Assembly: GCF_000934685.1 (NCBI RefSeq)
Contig: NZ_JYNQ01000001.1
Location: forward strand, 2,034,501-2,098,500
Length of the DNA: 64,000 nucleotides
Reading direction: 5' to 3'
Origin: Lacinutrix sp. Hel_I_90
GTDB lineage: Bacteria > Bacteroidota > Bacteroidia > Flavobacteriales > Flavobacteriaceae
Shown here: piece by piece, positions 34,247-43,368 of the stretch
Position numbering within the stretch: the stretch's first letter is position 1
Layout of the letters: every line of letters begins with the position of its first letter
Notes under the pieces: model-generated
The model's database searches: none
What the model saw: only the letters and a program-made list of their open reading frames with translations
What the model was told of the DNA's origin: nothing
Program-made: the position numbers and the translations under genes

Positions 34247-35928
34247 TAGTCTTGTTTTGGTTTTACTTCAACTGAATTTAAAATGCGTGTAATCATTTGA
34301 TCTGCATAATCGTCATTATCTGGTGCTGTAATAATAACTTGTTGTAATATATTTTGTACCGTGAATTGTAATAAAATAAATTTACCTGCTCTTAGTTTAT
34401 CACTTCCTGGACTTGGCATATTTAATGTCCCATATGTTTTTAAGCCTTGAGCCCCACTTGGCGTTTCAAACTTGTCTCGCAACAATACGATGTCTTTTAC
34501 GCCTTTAGATTCTAAGCTTTTTATGACTAACTCTGATACTTCATTCAAATCAATTTCTGGAGTGTTTGCTTCTTCTTGGGTCTCGCCTTGTTTTTGTTGT
34601 TGTGGTAATACTTGTATATTAACAGTAACACTAAACAAATCTAAAACGGTTCCATATGAAAAAGCACTTGTCTTTACCTCATTTTGATTTTCGTTTTCAG
34701 GAATTTCAACGCGCCTTAGAACTTTTGGTGTACTTATAGTAATAGGAGGGCTCCCATAGGCACTCGTTACCCAATTGCCTTCGAGTAATTCTTTACTTTC
34801 ATGCCCAATGACAGTATCTTTTACGTAATCGAATCCGAATTTAATTACAAATCCTGTTATCGTTGCAAATAACAAAAACACCGAAATAAAAACGGTCACC
34901 AGTATTTTTTTACGTTTCTTTTTTCGCTCTTGAGCTTCCTTGTACTGAGCGTCCAATAGCTTCTCGTCTTCAGAAGGTTCGGGTAGAGCTTCTTGAACAT
35001 GATCGATTTCTAAAGCAATGGTTTTTCTATCAATCTCGGCCAAAGCAACGTCTGGTGCAGACTTAGCAAATTTCACTAAATCGGCTCGGTTTAATATCGT
35101 TTCGATGTTTCGAATATCTTCTTTACTTAATTCTATTTGATTACCGTCTTTAAGCAAATTCAACCTTGAAACGAGTTCGGAAGTCGTACTTTCTAGTGCG
35201 CGATCGTATACTTTCTCGTCTAAATATTTTCTAATAATGAAGGTTAAATCAGAATAGTAATCTTTTAAATTTTTATTCTGTAAATAGCCACTTTCATCTA
35301 ATTTCTGTAATGCTAATTTTGCACGATCATAAGGCGGAAGCAAAGCAATTTCTTCTTCTTCACTTAAGGGTTTTTGCCTCCAGATAAACCACCATAACAA
35401 GAACGCTGCTAAAGCAAACCCCAATAAAATGCCCAGTAAATACTTCCACCAATTACCCGTGCTTTTTTCAACTTCTATAATGGGTTTAATATCATACAAG
35501 CCTTGTTTAGTAGTATCTACAGCGATTTCTCGCACCTCCACGCTAAGAGAATCTGTATAAAATGCTTTAGTACCTATTAGTATTTTTTGCTTAGGAATAG
35601 TATAGGTTCCAGAATCAAATCTGGTCAATCCATATTTTTTAATAAGGTTAAATCTGGCGTCTTTTTTAGTCGTGTCTATTTTATAAGACTCTATGATCTC
35701 TAAAGCACCAAATGTTTGCCCTTCAGGAAAGATAACAACCTCTGAAGTGTCTGCTTCTACGGCAACTTTAAACGTAATTTGTTCTCCAATTTTTATAGAA
35801 TCCACATCTATAGAAGACTGGACTTGACAGAAAGAGAAGAAAGAAAAAAGAGCAAAGAAAAAAGACAAAAAAACTGTTTTATTCTGCTTTAATTCATGAT
35901 TCGTCATTGGTAATTCGTTATTCATCAT
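34246..35928 (-). CDS. BatD-like membrane protein of the Bat operon
   Basis: About 560 aa. A signal peptide (KTVFLSFFFALFSFFSFCQ), a periplasmic domain (VQSSIDVDSIKIGEQITFKVAVEADTSEV), a membrane segment (about 163-185, YLLGILLGFALAAFLLWWF), a cytoplasmic helical region and a second membrane segment near 343-365. The first 15 or so codons (MNNELPMTNHEL) look like translated intergenic repeat DNA, so the true start may be the ATG at 35907 or further in. It is coupled to batA by overlap and lies 6 bp behind the DUF58 gene. Confidence 0.82.
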   Translation of the reverse strand: MMNNELPMTNHELKQNKTVFLSFFFALFSFFSFCQVQSSIDVDSIKIGEQITFKVAVEADTSEVVIFPEGQTFGALEIIESYKIDTTKKDARFNLIKKYGLTRFDSGTYTIPKQKILIGTKAFYTDSLSVEVREIAVDTTKQGLYDIKPIIEVEKSTGNWWKYLLGILLGFALAAFLLWWFIWRQKPLSEEEEIALLPPYDRAKLALQKLDESGYLQNKNLKDYYSDLTFIIRKYLDEKVYDRALESTTSELVSRLNLLKDGNQIELSKEDIRNIETILNRADLVKFAKSAPDVALAEIDRKTIALEIDHVQEALPEPSEDEKLLDAQYKEAQERKKKRKKILVTVFISVFLLFATITGFVIKFGFDYVKDTVIGHESKELLEGNWVTSAYGSPPITISTPKVLRRVEIPENENQNEVKTSAFSYGTVLDLFSVTVNIQVLPQQQKQGETQEEANTPEIDLNEVSELVIKSLESKGVKDIVLLRDKFETPSGAQGLKTYGTLNMPSPGSDKLRAGKFILLQFTVQNILQQVIITAPDNDDYADQMITRILNSVEVKPKQD

Positions 35929-35934
35929 TCTTAA

Positions 35935-36801
35935 TTATCCTCTTCTTTTAAAATACCCCAGTAGTTTTCTTACGTAGCTTTCATCCACTCTACAATCTAT
36001 AGTTCCTGCTCCTGCTTTTGCAAAACTATCCTTATAATATTCTACTTTCTCATGGTAAAATTTACTGTAGTTTTGTCGTACTTTTTTAGAGGAGGTATTG
36101 ACCAACATTAACTCTCCAGATTCTTCATCCTGCATTTGCACCATTCCTAGATTTGGGATTGCTTCTTCTTTTTTATCATACACACGAATACCAGTAACAT
36201 CATGTTTTCCCGCTGCAATTTTTAATGTTTGTTTATAATCGTCTGCAATAAAATCGCTCAATACAAATACTATGGCTTTTTTCTTCATCACATTACGCAT
36301 GAATTTTAAGGCCTCAACGATATTTGTGCCTTTGCTTTTTGGTTCGAATTCTAGTAACTCACGAATAATTCTAAGCACGTGAGAACTTCCTTTTTTTGGC
36401 GGGATGAATAATTCAACTTGGTCTGAAAATAAAATCAGGCCTATTTTATCATTATTCTGTGTAGCAGAAAACGCTAAAGTCGCAGAAATTTCTGTAATAA
36501 TTTCATTTTTAAATTGCTGATCTGTACCAAACAATTCAGAACCAGAAACATCAACCATTAATAGCATTGTTAATTCTCGTTCTTCTTCAAATACTTTAAT
36601 ATGAGGTTCGTTTGTACGGGCTGTAACATTCCAATCAATATTACGAACATCATCTCCATATTGGTACTGGCGCACTTCAGAAAAAGTCATACCGCGACCT
36701 TTGAAAGTAGAATGGTATTCACCTCCAAAAATATGATCAGACAACCGGCGTGTCTTAATCTCAATTTTACGTACTTTTTTAAGTAATTCTTTAGTATCCA
36801 T
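35935..36801 (-). CDS. DUF58 domain protein of the MoxR/Bat system
   Basis: 288 aa. The DUF58 core shows in RGMTFSEVRQYQYGDDVRNIDWNVTART and a VWA-like metal motif DVSGS (LLMVDVSGSELFGTDQ). It is cytoplasmic, with no membrane segments. In moxR-DUF58-VWA operons it is thought to work with the MoxR ATPase on membrane VWA proteins. Confidence 0.92.
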   Translation of the reverse strand: MDTKELLKKVRKIEIKTRRLSDHIFGGEYHSTFKGRGMTFSEVRQYQYGDDVRNIDWNVTARTNEPHIKVFEEERELTMLLMVDVSGSELFGTDQQFKNEIITEISATLAFSATQNNDKIGLILFSDQVELFIPPKKGSSHVLRIIRELLEFEPKSKGTNIVEALKFMRNVMKKKAIVFVLSDFIADDYKQTLKIAAGKHDVTGIRVYDKKEEAIPNLGMVQMQDEESGELMLVNTSSKKVRQNYSKFYHEKVEYYKDSFAKAGAGTIDCRVDESYVRKLLGYFKRRG

Positions 36802-36917
36802 GTATTCAGTAAACAGTTTTCAGTCTCCGTATTCAGTTATCAACTAAACCTCTAGTTTTGAGCAAGTATCCAGTACGAGTAAGCAACTGCAAACGGCGAC
36901 TGAATACCGATAACTAT
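36802..36917. repeat. decayed tandem repeat between moxR and the DUF58 gene
   Basis: Variants of ATTCAGT and CAGTTTTCAGT recur in this 116-bp gap, in the style of the degenerate intergenic repeats of flavobacteria. No gene is present. Confidence 0.5.
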
Positions 36918-37919
36918 TTAAGGTACTTCAACCACATTTACAATCTTGTTAATGATATCTTCTGAAGTGACATTTTCAGCTTCAGCTTCGTAAGTAATCC
37001 CGATTCTGTGACGCAATACATCGTGAACCACTGCTCGAACATCTTCTGGAATAACATAACCACGACGCTTAATAAAAGCATAGCATTTTGCAGCTGTTGC
37101 TAAATTAATACTTCCACGAGGCGATGCTCCAAACGAAATTAAGGGTTTTAAATCGGCAAGTTTATATTGTTCTGGAAAACGTGTTGCAAAAACAATATCG
37201 AGAATGTATTTTTCAATTTTCTCATCCATATAGACTTCGCGAACCGCTTCTTGAGCTCTTAATATTTGAGCGATAGACACTACAGGATTTACCTTCTCCC
37301 AGCTTCCTTTTAAATTCGCTCGCATAATGAGTTGCTCCTCATCTTTCTTTGGGTAATTTATCACTGTTTTTAGCATGAAACGATCCACTTGCGCTTCTGG
37401 TAAAGGATAGGTTCCTTCTTGTTCCACAGGATTCTGCGTTGCCATTACTAAAAAAGGTTTATCTAAAATAAACGTTTCATCACCAATAGTGACTTGTTTT
37501 TCCTGCATTGCTTCTAGTAAGGCAGATTGTACTTTTGCTGGCGCTCTGTTTATCTCATCTGCCAATACAAAATTGGCGAATATTGGTCCTTTTTTAATTG
37601 AGAAATCATTCTCTTTCATATTAAAAATTAAAGTCCCAACAACATCTGATGGTAATAAGTCTGGCGTAAATTGAATTCTGCTAAAGCTTGCGTCTATAGC
37701 CTTCGATAAGGTATTAATCGCTAATGTTTTTGCTAATCCGGGCACTCCTTCAAGTAAAATATGTCCTTGACCTAACAAGCCAATAAGCAACCGCTCAATC
37801 ATGCCTTTCTGGCCAACGATTACCTTGTTCATTTCATAGATCAACAAATCGACAAAAGCACTTTCCTTTTCAATTTTCTCGTTAATTGATTTAATATCAA
37901 TTGTATTGGTTTCTTCCAT
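36918..37919 (-). CDS. moxR: MoxR-family AAA ATPase
   Basis: 333 aa from the ATG at 37919 (MEETNTIDIKSINEKIE); the longer frame to 37979 is not conserved. Walker A GVPGLAKT, Walker B VLADEINRAPAK, the sensor region MATQNPVEQEGTYPLPEAQVDRF, and the C-terminal lid. It is a chaperone-like ATPase and the first gene of the Bat operon. Upstream, TTTG and TATATTCG are 20 bp apart, close to the promoter consensus. Confidence 0.94.
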   Translation of the reverse strand: MEETNTIDIKSINEKIEKESAFVDLLIYEMNKVIVGQKGMIERLLIGLLGQGHILLEGVPGLAKTLAINTLSKAIDASFSRIQFTPDLLPSDVVGTLIFNMKENDFSIKKGPIFANFVLADEINRAPAKVQSALLEAMQEKQVTIGDETFILDKPFLVMATQNPVEQEGTYPLPEAQVDRFMLKTVINYPKKDEEQLIMRANLKGSWEKVNPVVSIAQILRAQEAVREVYMDEKIEKYILDIVFATRFPEQYKLADLKPLISFGASPRGSINLATAAKCYAFIKRRGYVIPEDVRAVVHDVLRHRIGITYEAEAENVTSEDIINKIVNVVEVP

Positions 37920-38020
37920 CTTTTTATAAATTTTAAACGTCGAATATAATATCGGAAATTTAGATCTGCAAATTGTCACTTTTTTAACTAATATCTTGTT
38001 AATAATTGGTTAAAAATAAA

Positions 38021-38049
38021 AAAGCCAGTATCATACTGATACTGGCTTT
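38021..38049 (-). terminator. terminator of the DUF4382 gene
   Basis: Perfect hairpin AAAGCCAGTATCA-TAC-TGATACTGGCTTT, 19 bp after the stop. Confidence 0.75.
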
Positions 38050-38067
38050 ATATAAAAAAAAGACCTT

Positions 38068-38877
38068 TTATTCAAATGTAATGGTACCAATGTCTGTTGA
38101 TGCTCCAACAACGACCTCTACATTCTCAAATATTTGAGCTGTAAATCCCGAAGCAGCATCTGGAGTGGCAGTAACGGTATAAGTTCCCGAACCAAGTCCT
38201 GCTAAAACAAATTGTCCCGTTTCATCAGCATAAGCCGAAATCGTTTCAACGCCATTAGTTGCCTCGATTAAAACTTGTAAATCCAGCGGTGTTACCATTC
38301 CTGTAATATAACCTGATTGTGCTTCAACGCTTGCTCTAATTACTGGTTTTAAATTAATATTTTCAGAATTTGAAGCCATAACAATAGACGCGTCTACATT
38401 AAAGTCAAGTAAAAAGGTGTAATTAATATTTGGTTGTAAATCTTGATTTACTTTGATTTTTAATCCTGATTGTTGTGCACTAGGCGTATTTAGAGGAAAG
38501 GTCTCTCCATCAATCACCACTGTGTTATCAGTACCCAAAACCAAGCGGATTTGATTTAAATATCCCGATGGCAATTCAAAGTCATCTAATAACAACACAT
38601 CAATACCTCCTGTCAATTCGAGTAAATCGTAGACTCCAGTGTTTATTGCTTCCACACTTACCCAACCTGAATCGTCTTCACTATCATCATTCAATTTTAT
38701 CATGACATCTTGAACATCTACAAATACGTTATCAAAATCGCCTGGCATATCCATTAGTCTAACAGATATTTTAGAAGTTCCCTCTACAGGGTTAGTATCA
38801 TCAGATTTGTTACAGCTGAAAGCAAATACCAGTGATAATGATAAAATTGCGTAATTTAAAAATTTCATTTTATTCAT
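38068..38877 (-). CDS. DUF4382 lipoprotein
   Basis: 269 aa (a second ATG at 38868 is equally likely). Lipobox FSC near residue 22. The DUF4382 domain (about 35-170) shows in ISVRLMDMPGDFDNVFVDVQDVMIKL and YDLLELTGGIDVLLLDDFELPSGYLNQIRLVLG. A carboxypeptidase-like Ig fold follows (ISAYADETGQFVLAGLGSGTYTVTATP). It is exposed on the cell envelope; function unknown. Own terminator; divergent from the aldo/keto reductase gene. Confidence 0.88.
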   Translation of the reverse strand: MNKMKFLNYAILSLSLVFAFSCNKSDDTNPVEGTSKISVRLMDMPGDFDNVFVDVQDVMIKLNDDSEDDSGWVSVEAINTGVYDLLELTGGIDVLLLDDFELPSGYLNQIRLVLGTDNTVVIDGETFPLNTPSAQQSGLKIKVNQDLQPNINYTFLLDFNVDASIVMASNSENINLKPVIRASVEAQSGYITGMVTPLDLQVLIEATNGVETISAYADETGQFVLAGLGSGTYTVTATPDAASGFTAQIFENVEVVVGASTDIGTITFE

Positions 38878-39048
38878 AATAATAATTTTTGTTTATTAAA
38901 AGTTTGTACTCTAATTTACGTGAGCTGTGAACTTACAGACTTCTTGTAAACCCGTATTATAATAAGTTTAACAATTAAGCGTCTTTTTTTAAAGAGAATT
39001 TATAGGCTATTCCTTATTTTTAAGGAAACTATTTTAACCCGTTTTTAA

Positions 39049-39915
39049 GTGAACTATTCTAAAATTATTGCCGGTACTATGACTTGGGGCGTTTGGGGAA
39101 AGAAACTCTCTAAAACTGAAATGATAAAACGTATCAACCATTGTATTGAAAATGGTATTACCGCTTTTGATCACGCCGATATTTATGGTGATTATACTAC
39201 AGAAGCTGAATTTGGTAGTGCTTTCGCTGAAAGCGGAGCCAACAGAAGTAGCCTTCAATTTATATCCAAATGCGGCATTCAATATTTAGGCAAAACACGC
39301 CATTATAATAAAGTGAAGCATTACGATTACAGTAAGGCCTATATAATTGCTTCGGCGGAAGCATCCCTAAAACACTTGAAAACAGAGTATTTAGACTTAC
39401 TGCTATTACACAGACCTAGTCCGTTAATGGAAGCTGAAGTTATTGCCGAAGCTTTTTCACAGCTCAAAAAGCAAGGTAAAGTGAGGGCTTTTGGTGTTTC
39501 GAATTTTACACCCTCGCAGATGGACTTGATTCGAAAAGAAACGGAAGTGTCTGCGAATCAAATTGAATTTTCTTTAACGCAACATACCGCGATACATGAT
39601 GGTACGCTTGATTATTTAACCACGAATAACATACAAGCCATGGCTTGGTCGCCACTAGGCACTGTTTTTAAAGAAGATACGGAGCAAATTAGACGCATTC
39701 GTAAGCAATTAGATGAATTAACACATAAGTATAATGCAACCGAAGATCAGTTATTATTAGCCTGGTTGTTAAAACATCCCGCAGCTATTCACCCAGTTAT
39801 TGGAACAACCAATTTAGACAGGATGACAAATGCCGCAAAGACAGTGGCTATTGATTTAGATTTAGAAGACTGGTTTTTAATATTAGTGTCTTGTCAAGGG
39901 CATAAAGTGCCTTAA
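39049..39915 (+). CDS. aldo/keto reductase
   Basis: 288 aa with a GTG start at 39049, the first start in frame and the family N-terminus (NYSKIIAGTMTWGVWG). Tetrad residues are visible: Asp and Tyr in FDHADIYG, Lys in FISKCG, His in LLLHRPSPL. NADPH-binding features lie in GTTNLDRM. It reduces an unknown carbonyl substrate in the cytoplasm and resembles the YdhF type. Confidence 0.88.
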   Translation: MNYSKIIAGTMTWGVWGKKLSKTEMIKRINHCIENGITAFDHADIYGDYTTEAEFGSAFAESGANRSSLQFISKCGIQYLGKTRHYNKVKHYDYSKAYIIASAEASLKHLKTEYLDLLLLHRPSPLMEAEVIAEAFSQLKKQGKVRAFGVSNFTPSQMDLIRKETEVSANQIEFSLTQHTAIHDGTLDYLTTNNIQAMAWSPLGTVFKEDTEQIRRIRKQLDELTHKYNATEDQLLLAWLLKHPAAIHPVIGTTNLDRMTNAAKTVAIDLDLEDWFLILVSCQGHKVP

Positions 39916-40028
39916 CCAATTCCTAGGTAGTCAGGAATTTCATGTTATGAAAACCAATGTTACGCAGCCCAAAATAAGAGAAAAATAAACATAACTTTAA
40001 AAAGAGTCCTGCTCACGCGGGAAATAGT

Positions 40029-40781
40029 ATGAAAAAAACAGCATTAATTACTGGGGCAACCAGTGGAATAGGAAAAGCAACCGCTCATGAATTTGCAAAA
40101 CAGGGCATTCGATTAATTATTTGTGGCAGGCGCCAAGAGCGCTTGGATACGATCGAGCTAGCGTTAAGTAAGCATACCGAAGTGCACACTTTAAACTTTG
40201 ATGTCAGCGACAAAGCAGCCGTTTTTGAAGCCATCGCCGCTTTACCAGAAGCCTTTAAAAACATAGATATTTTAATCAATAATGCTGGCAATGCCCATGG
40301 TTTAGATCCCATTCATGAAGGCAGTATTGCCGATTGGGATGCTATGATAGATATTAATGTAAAAGGATTACTCTATGTTAGTAAAGCGGTGATTCCGCAA
40401 ATGACAGCACGCCAATCTGGACATATTATTAACATTGGCTCATCGGCTGGAAAAGAAGTTTATCCAAAAGGCAATGTGTATTGTGCTAGTAAACATGCTG
40501 TTGTTGCTATTACAGAAGGCATGCGTATCGATCTTAATCCGTTTGGAATAAAGGTGTGTGCTATTAATCCTGGATTAGTAGAGACCGAATTTTCTCAAGT
40601 GCGTTTTAAAGGTGAAAGCTTAGCAGACAATGTTTATAAAGGCTATAAAGCCTTGCAACCAGAAGATATTGCAGATGTTATTTATTTTGCTATTTCTCGT
40701 CCAGCTCATGTTAATATTGCAGACGTCTTAATGTTCTGTACGGCACAAGCTAGCTCTACTATTGTTAAGAAAGACCTATGA
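40029..40781 (+). CDS. short-chain dehydrogenase/reductase
   Basis: 250 aa. Classical SDR: TGxxxGIG motif GATSGIGKAT (residues 8-17), NNAG, the catalytic serine region INIGSSAG and YCASK with Tyr and Lys. Close to the YdfG type of 3-hydroxy-acid dehydrogenases. Its stop overlaps the next gene by 4 bp. A short inverted repeat lies 7 bp before the ATG. Confidence 0.9.
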   Translation: MKKTALITGATSGIGKATAHEFAKQGIRLIICGRRQERLDTIELALSKHTEVHTLNFDVSDKAAVFEAIAALPEAFKNIDILINNAGNAHGLDPIHEGSIADWDAMIDINVKGLLYVSKAVIPQMTARQSGHIINIGSSAGKEVYPKGNVYCASKHAVVAITEGMRIDLNPFGIKVCAINPGLVETEFSQVRFKGESLADNVYKGYKALQPEDIADVIYFAISRPAHVNIADVLMFCTAQASSTIVKKDL

Positions 40782-41404
40782 TTGATTGGTTAAAAACGGA
40801 ATGGTACCATTTGATTTCAGTATACTGTGATGATTCTTTAATTGAAGAACTTTGGACTGAAATTGAAACTAGATACACTTCGAAAACCAGATATTACCAT
40901 AACCTTTTACATATTTATAATATGTTATTTCAAGCTGAAGATTTAAAAGCTGAAATTCAAGATTTAGAAGCTTTCAAATTAGCTGTTTGGTATCACGACA
41001 GTATCTATAAATCACACAAAAAAGACAACGAAGAGAAAAGTGCTGTTTTAGCTGAAAAACGCCTAAACTCATTTGGTTTCAATCCAAAACGAGTAGAAAT
41101 CGTTATGAATTTGATTGTTTCAACAAAAAAACACCAAATAATTTTAAAAGAAAACAAGGATAACGCCTATCTTTTAGATCTAGATTTATCAATTCTAGGC
41201 ACAGATTGGAAAACCTATAAAAGATACATAACTAACATTAGAAAGGAATACAAACGCTATCCTAATTTTATGTATAAGCCTGGACGAAAAAAAGTATTAC
41301 AGTATTTTTTAGAAAGAGAAACCATCTATTTTACAGAAGCATTTCAAACCAAATATGAAAAACAGGCTAGAGAGAATTTAAAGAAAGAAATTGCGTTACT
41401 TTGA
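40778..41404 (+). CDS. HD-superfamily-like predicted metal-dependent hydrolase
   Basis: 208 aa. The pattern RYYHNLLHIYNML ... LAVWYHDSIYKSHKKDNEEKSA gives the H...HD of an HD-type metal site. Family members are predicted phosphohydrolases of unknown substrate. A 4-bp ATGA overlap couples it to the SDR gene. Confidence 0.78.
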   Translation: MIDWLKTEWYHLISVYCDDSLIEELWTEIETRYTSKTRYYHNLLHIYNMLFQAEDLKAEIQDLEAFKLAVWYHDSIYKSHKKDNEEKSAVLAEKRLNSFGFNPKRVEIVMNLIVSTKKHQIILKENKDNAYLLDLDLSILGTDWKTYKRYITNIRKEYKRYPNFMYKPGRKKVLQYFLERETIYFTEAFQTKYEKQARENLKKEIALL

Positions 41405-41487
41405 TATGGATTCCACATCAAATGTGGCATAACATAGCGATAAGTCAATTGCTTACCCCAATAGAAGTTTAGAAATAACTAATAAGA

Positions 41488-41505
41488 TTCCTGCCCGTAC
41501 AGGAA
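41488..41505. repeat. TTCCTG/CAGGAA inverted repeat before the AlbA_2 gene
   Basis: TTCCTG-CCCGTA-CAGGAA, directly before the ATG at 41506 or 41512. Related degenerate copies precede the genes at 6043, 40029 and 53439. Confidence 0.5.
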
Positions 41506-41511
41506 ATGAAT

Positions 41512-42645
41512 ATGATTAACAAACGCCTTTTAATTAAAAACCTACTTGCCCATAACGACGAGAACAGTTTCTATGACAAAAAGCGAAAAATTGATATTAG
41601 CCTAAAAGAGGGGAAAGCGAAGTTTTTAAAACACGTATGCGCACTCTCAAACAGCAATCCTAAAAACAATTCGTTTATTGTTATTGGCGTAGAAGACGAG
41701 GATAACGCTATTGTTGGTGTTGATTTTTTTGATGATTCTAAAATTCAAAACCTTATTAATGCTTACCTCACAAATCCACCAGTTGTACAGTATGAGAACA
41801 TTCCATTTCCACATTTACCAGACCATAAAGTTGTTGGTTTAGTTACTATTCGCGGTAATGACGGTTTAACGTCATTACGAAAAAACATCTGGAAATATTA
41901 TGGTGGCTCTGTTTTTTTTAGAGACGGTAGCATGAGCATGCCTAAAGTGTTTAAAAGCGATATTAAAGATGTTAATTCCGAAATAGTTGAAGCTATTGAA
42001 AGTCACTCGCACAATAATATCGAATACACGTTGGACGGTGTTTTCGATTTTATGAATAAACGAAAAGACTACCACCCACAATACAAAGTCTTCAAAGAAT
42101 ATTTTGTAGTTTGTTGGGCTGGGCAGCGTAAAGAAGTGAAAGACACCGTGTTCTTCTCACGAGTAGACATTGAGCTCATTAATGAGCAGGTTCGTTTATT
42201 TTATTCAGCTTTAGATGACGTTTCTATTTCGTTTGATGAGGACACCTTTAAAATAATAGAATACGTGTCTTTGGGGCTTCAGGACAATTTTAAATACTAT
42301 CCTTTAGAAGAAACAATCATTCAATTTAACGACAACGCTAATTATACTATTGATTCTACTCTAGTGTTTCAACCACCAGAATTTGACAAAAAAGTATTGC
42401 ACCATATCTACAATACTAACAATGCCATTTTAGAAAAATTAAAAAAAGGGGGCACTCTAAACCTTTCCGAAACGAGTGATCTTGAAAACTTATCTGCAAC
42501 GTATTTAATCTGTTATTTAAATTTATTTCATGAAGCTATAGATAAATTAATGGAAGCAAAGCCTTACTTAAAAGCCTATAGCGATGCTGTTTATATTAAG
42601 TTTAAAGAATCTGTAAGGATTTTACGTAAAGTAAAATATAGTTAG
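41512..42645 (+). CDS. AlbA_2/Schlafen-type putative nucleic-acid-binding protein
   Basis: About 377 aa; ATGs at 41506 and 41512 are both possible. The N-terminal part (about 15-130) has ISLKEGKAKFLKHVCALSNSNPKNNSFIVIGVEDEDNAIVGVD, typical of the AlbA_2 (Schlafen-like) domain. The rest has a conserved-looking QPPEFDKKVLHHIYNTNNAIL region but no helicase motifs. Such proteins are often annotated as ATP-binding and may act on RNA or DNA. Alone, with a strong terminator after it. Confidence 0.75.
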   Translation: MINKRLLIKNLLAHNDENSFYDKKRKIDISLKEGKAKFLKHVCALSNSNPKNNSFIVIGVEDEDNAIVGVDFFDDSKIQNLINAYLTNPPVVQYENIPFPHLPDHKVVGLVTIRGNDGLTSLRKNIWKYYGGSVFFRDGSMSMPKVFKSDIKDVNSEIVEAIESHSHNNIEYTLDGVFDFMNKRKDYHPQYKVFKEYFVVCWAGQRKEVKDTVFFSRVDIELINEQVRLFYSALDDVSISFDEDTFKIIEYVSLGLQDNFKYYPLEETIIQFNDNANYTIDSTLVFQPPEFDKKVLHHIYNTNNAILEKLKKGGTLNLSETSDLENLSATYLICYLNLFHEAIDKLMEAKPYLKAYSDAVYIKFKESVRILRKVKYS

Positions 42646-43072
42646 ACTGAAGTTTACCAATTATACTTTTCGTAAACTAAAATTACATCTGCTTTATCTA
42701 TTTACGCTACGATTAATCATTTATTTAAATCTAAGCGCTACCAATAGACCTTTGCCATTAAGTTAATAGTTTAAAAAAACCAGTACTCCTGAAATTTTAG
42801 GAGTACTGGTTTTTGGTTTTAAAAGTATGCCGTTTATTGGCCTCTACTTGAGGTCCTTTCTATACTTTTATTTTTTGCCATCCTACATGAACAGCAACAT
42901 GGGCTTGGTCTATCTAAATTAGTTTTATAAATATTGCTATTGAAGCGACTCCGCTATTTAAAATATCTAAGCATTTCCAGACTATAAAAGCTACCAAGAT
43001 TTGGCTCTTTTGTTATGTTTTACATTTAGCAACTTTTAGCTTTAGCGGCATGCATCAGTAAGTACTTTAAAT
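42646..43072. other. 427-bp intergenic region with one terminator
   Basis: The hairpin at 42775-42814 is the only clear element. The remaining 250 bp hold no frame of note on either strand. Confidence 0.5.
42775..42814. terminator. strong hairpin terminator
   Basis: AAAAACCAGTACTCCT and its complement, perfect over 16 bp, with an 8-nt loop and T/A flanks. It lies 129 bp after the AlbA_2 gene and is bidirectional in form. Confidence 0.8.
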
Positions 43073-43354
43073 TTAATTAAAATCGTGTACCAAATCTCTA
43101 TCTTTAGCCATCATGACCGATCGAACACCAGAATTTCCAGCACCTGAGGAAATTCCATTTCCTGAGACTACAAAACTTCCATTACTAGACTTATGAGCAG
43201 TAAGATCTGCTTCTAATTTTGAAATTCTATTTTTATAAACGTCTACGACACTAGTATTGGAAGGGTTGTTTTCTCCTAAAAATTTTCCTAAAAAATACCC
43301 CAATAAACCACAAATAAGTCCGACTAGAATTGGAATTAATAAATACATATCCAT
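43073..43354 (-). CDS. small membrane protein downstream of the OmpA-like gene
   Basis: 93 aa. One glycine-rich membrane segment (about residues 5-28, LIPILVGLICGLLGYFLGKFLG), a predicted short coiled region (VYKNRISKLEADL), a Gly/Ser-rich linker and a charged end. It lies 14 bp behind the OmpA-like gene, so both are probably one transcript. Function unknown. Confidence 0.6.
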   Translation of the reverse strand: MDMYLLIPILVGLICGLLGYFLGKFLGENNPSNTSVVDVYKNRISKLEADLTAHKSSNGSFVVSGNGISSGAGNSGVRSVMMAKDRDLVHDFN

Positions 43355-43368
43355 AATTTTAATTTTTG

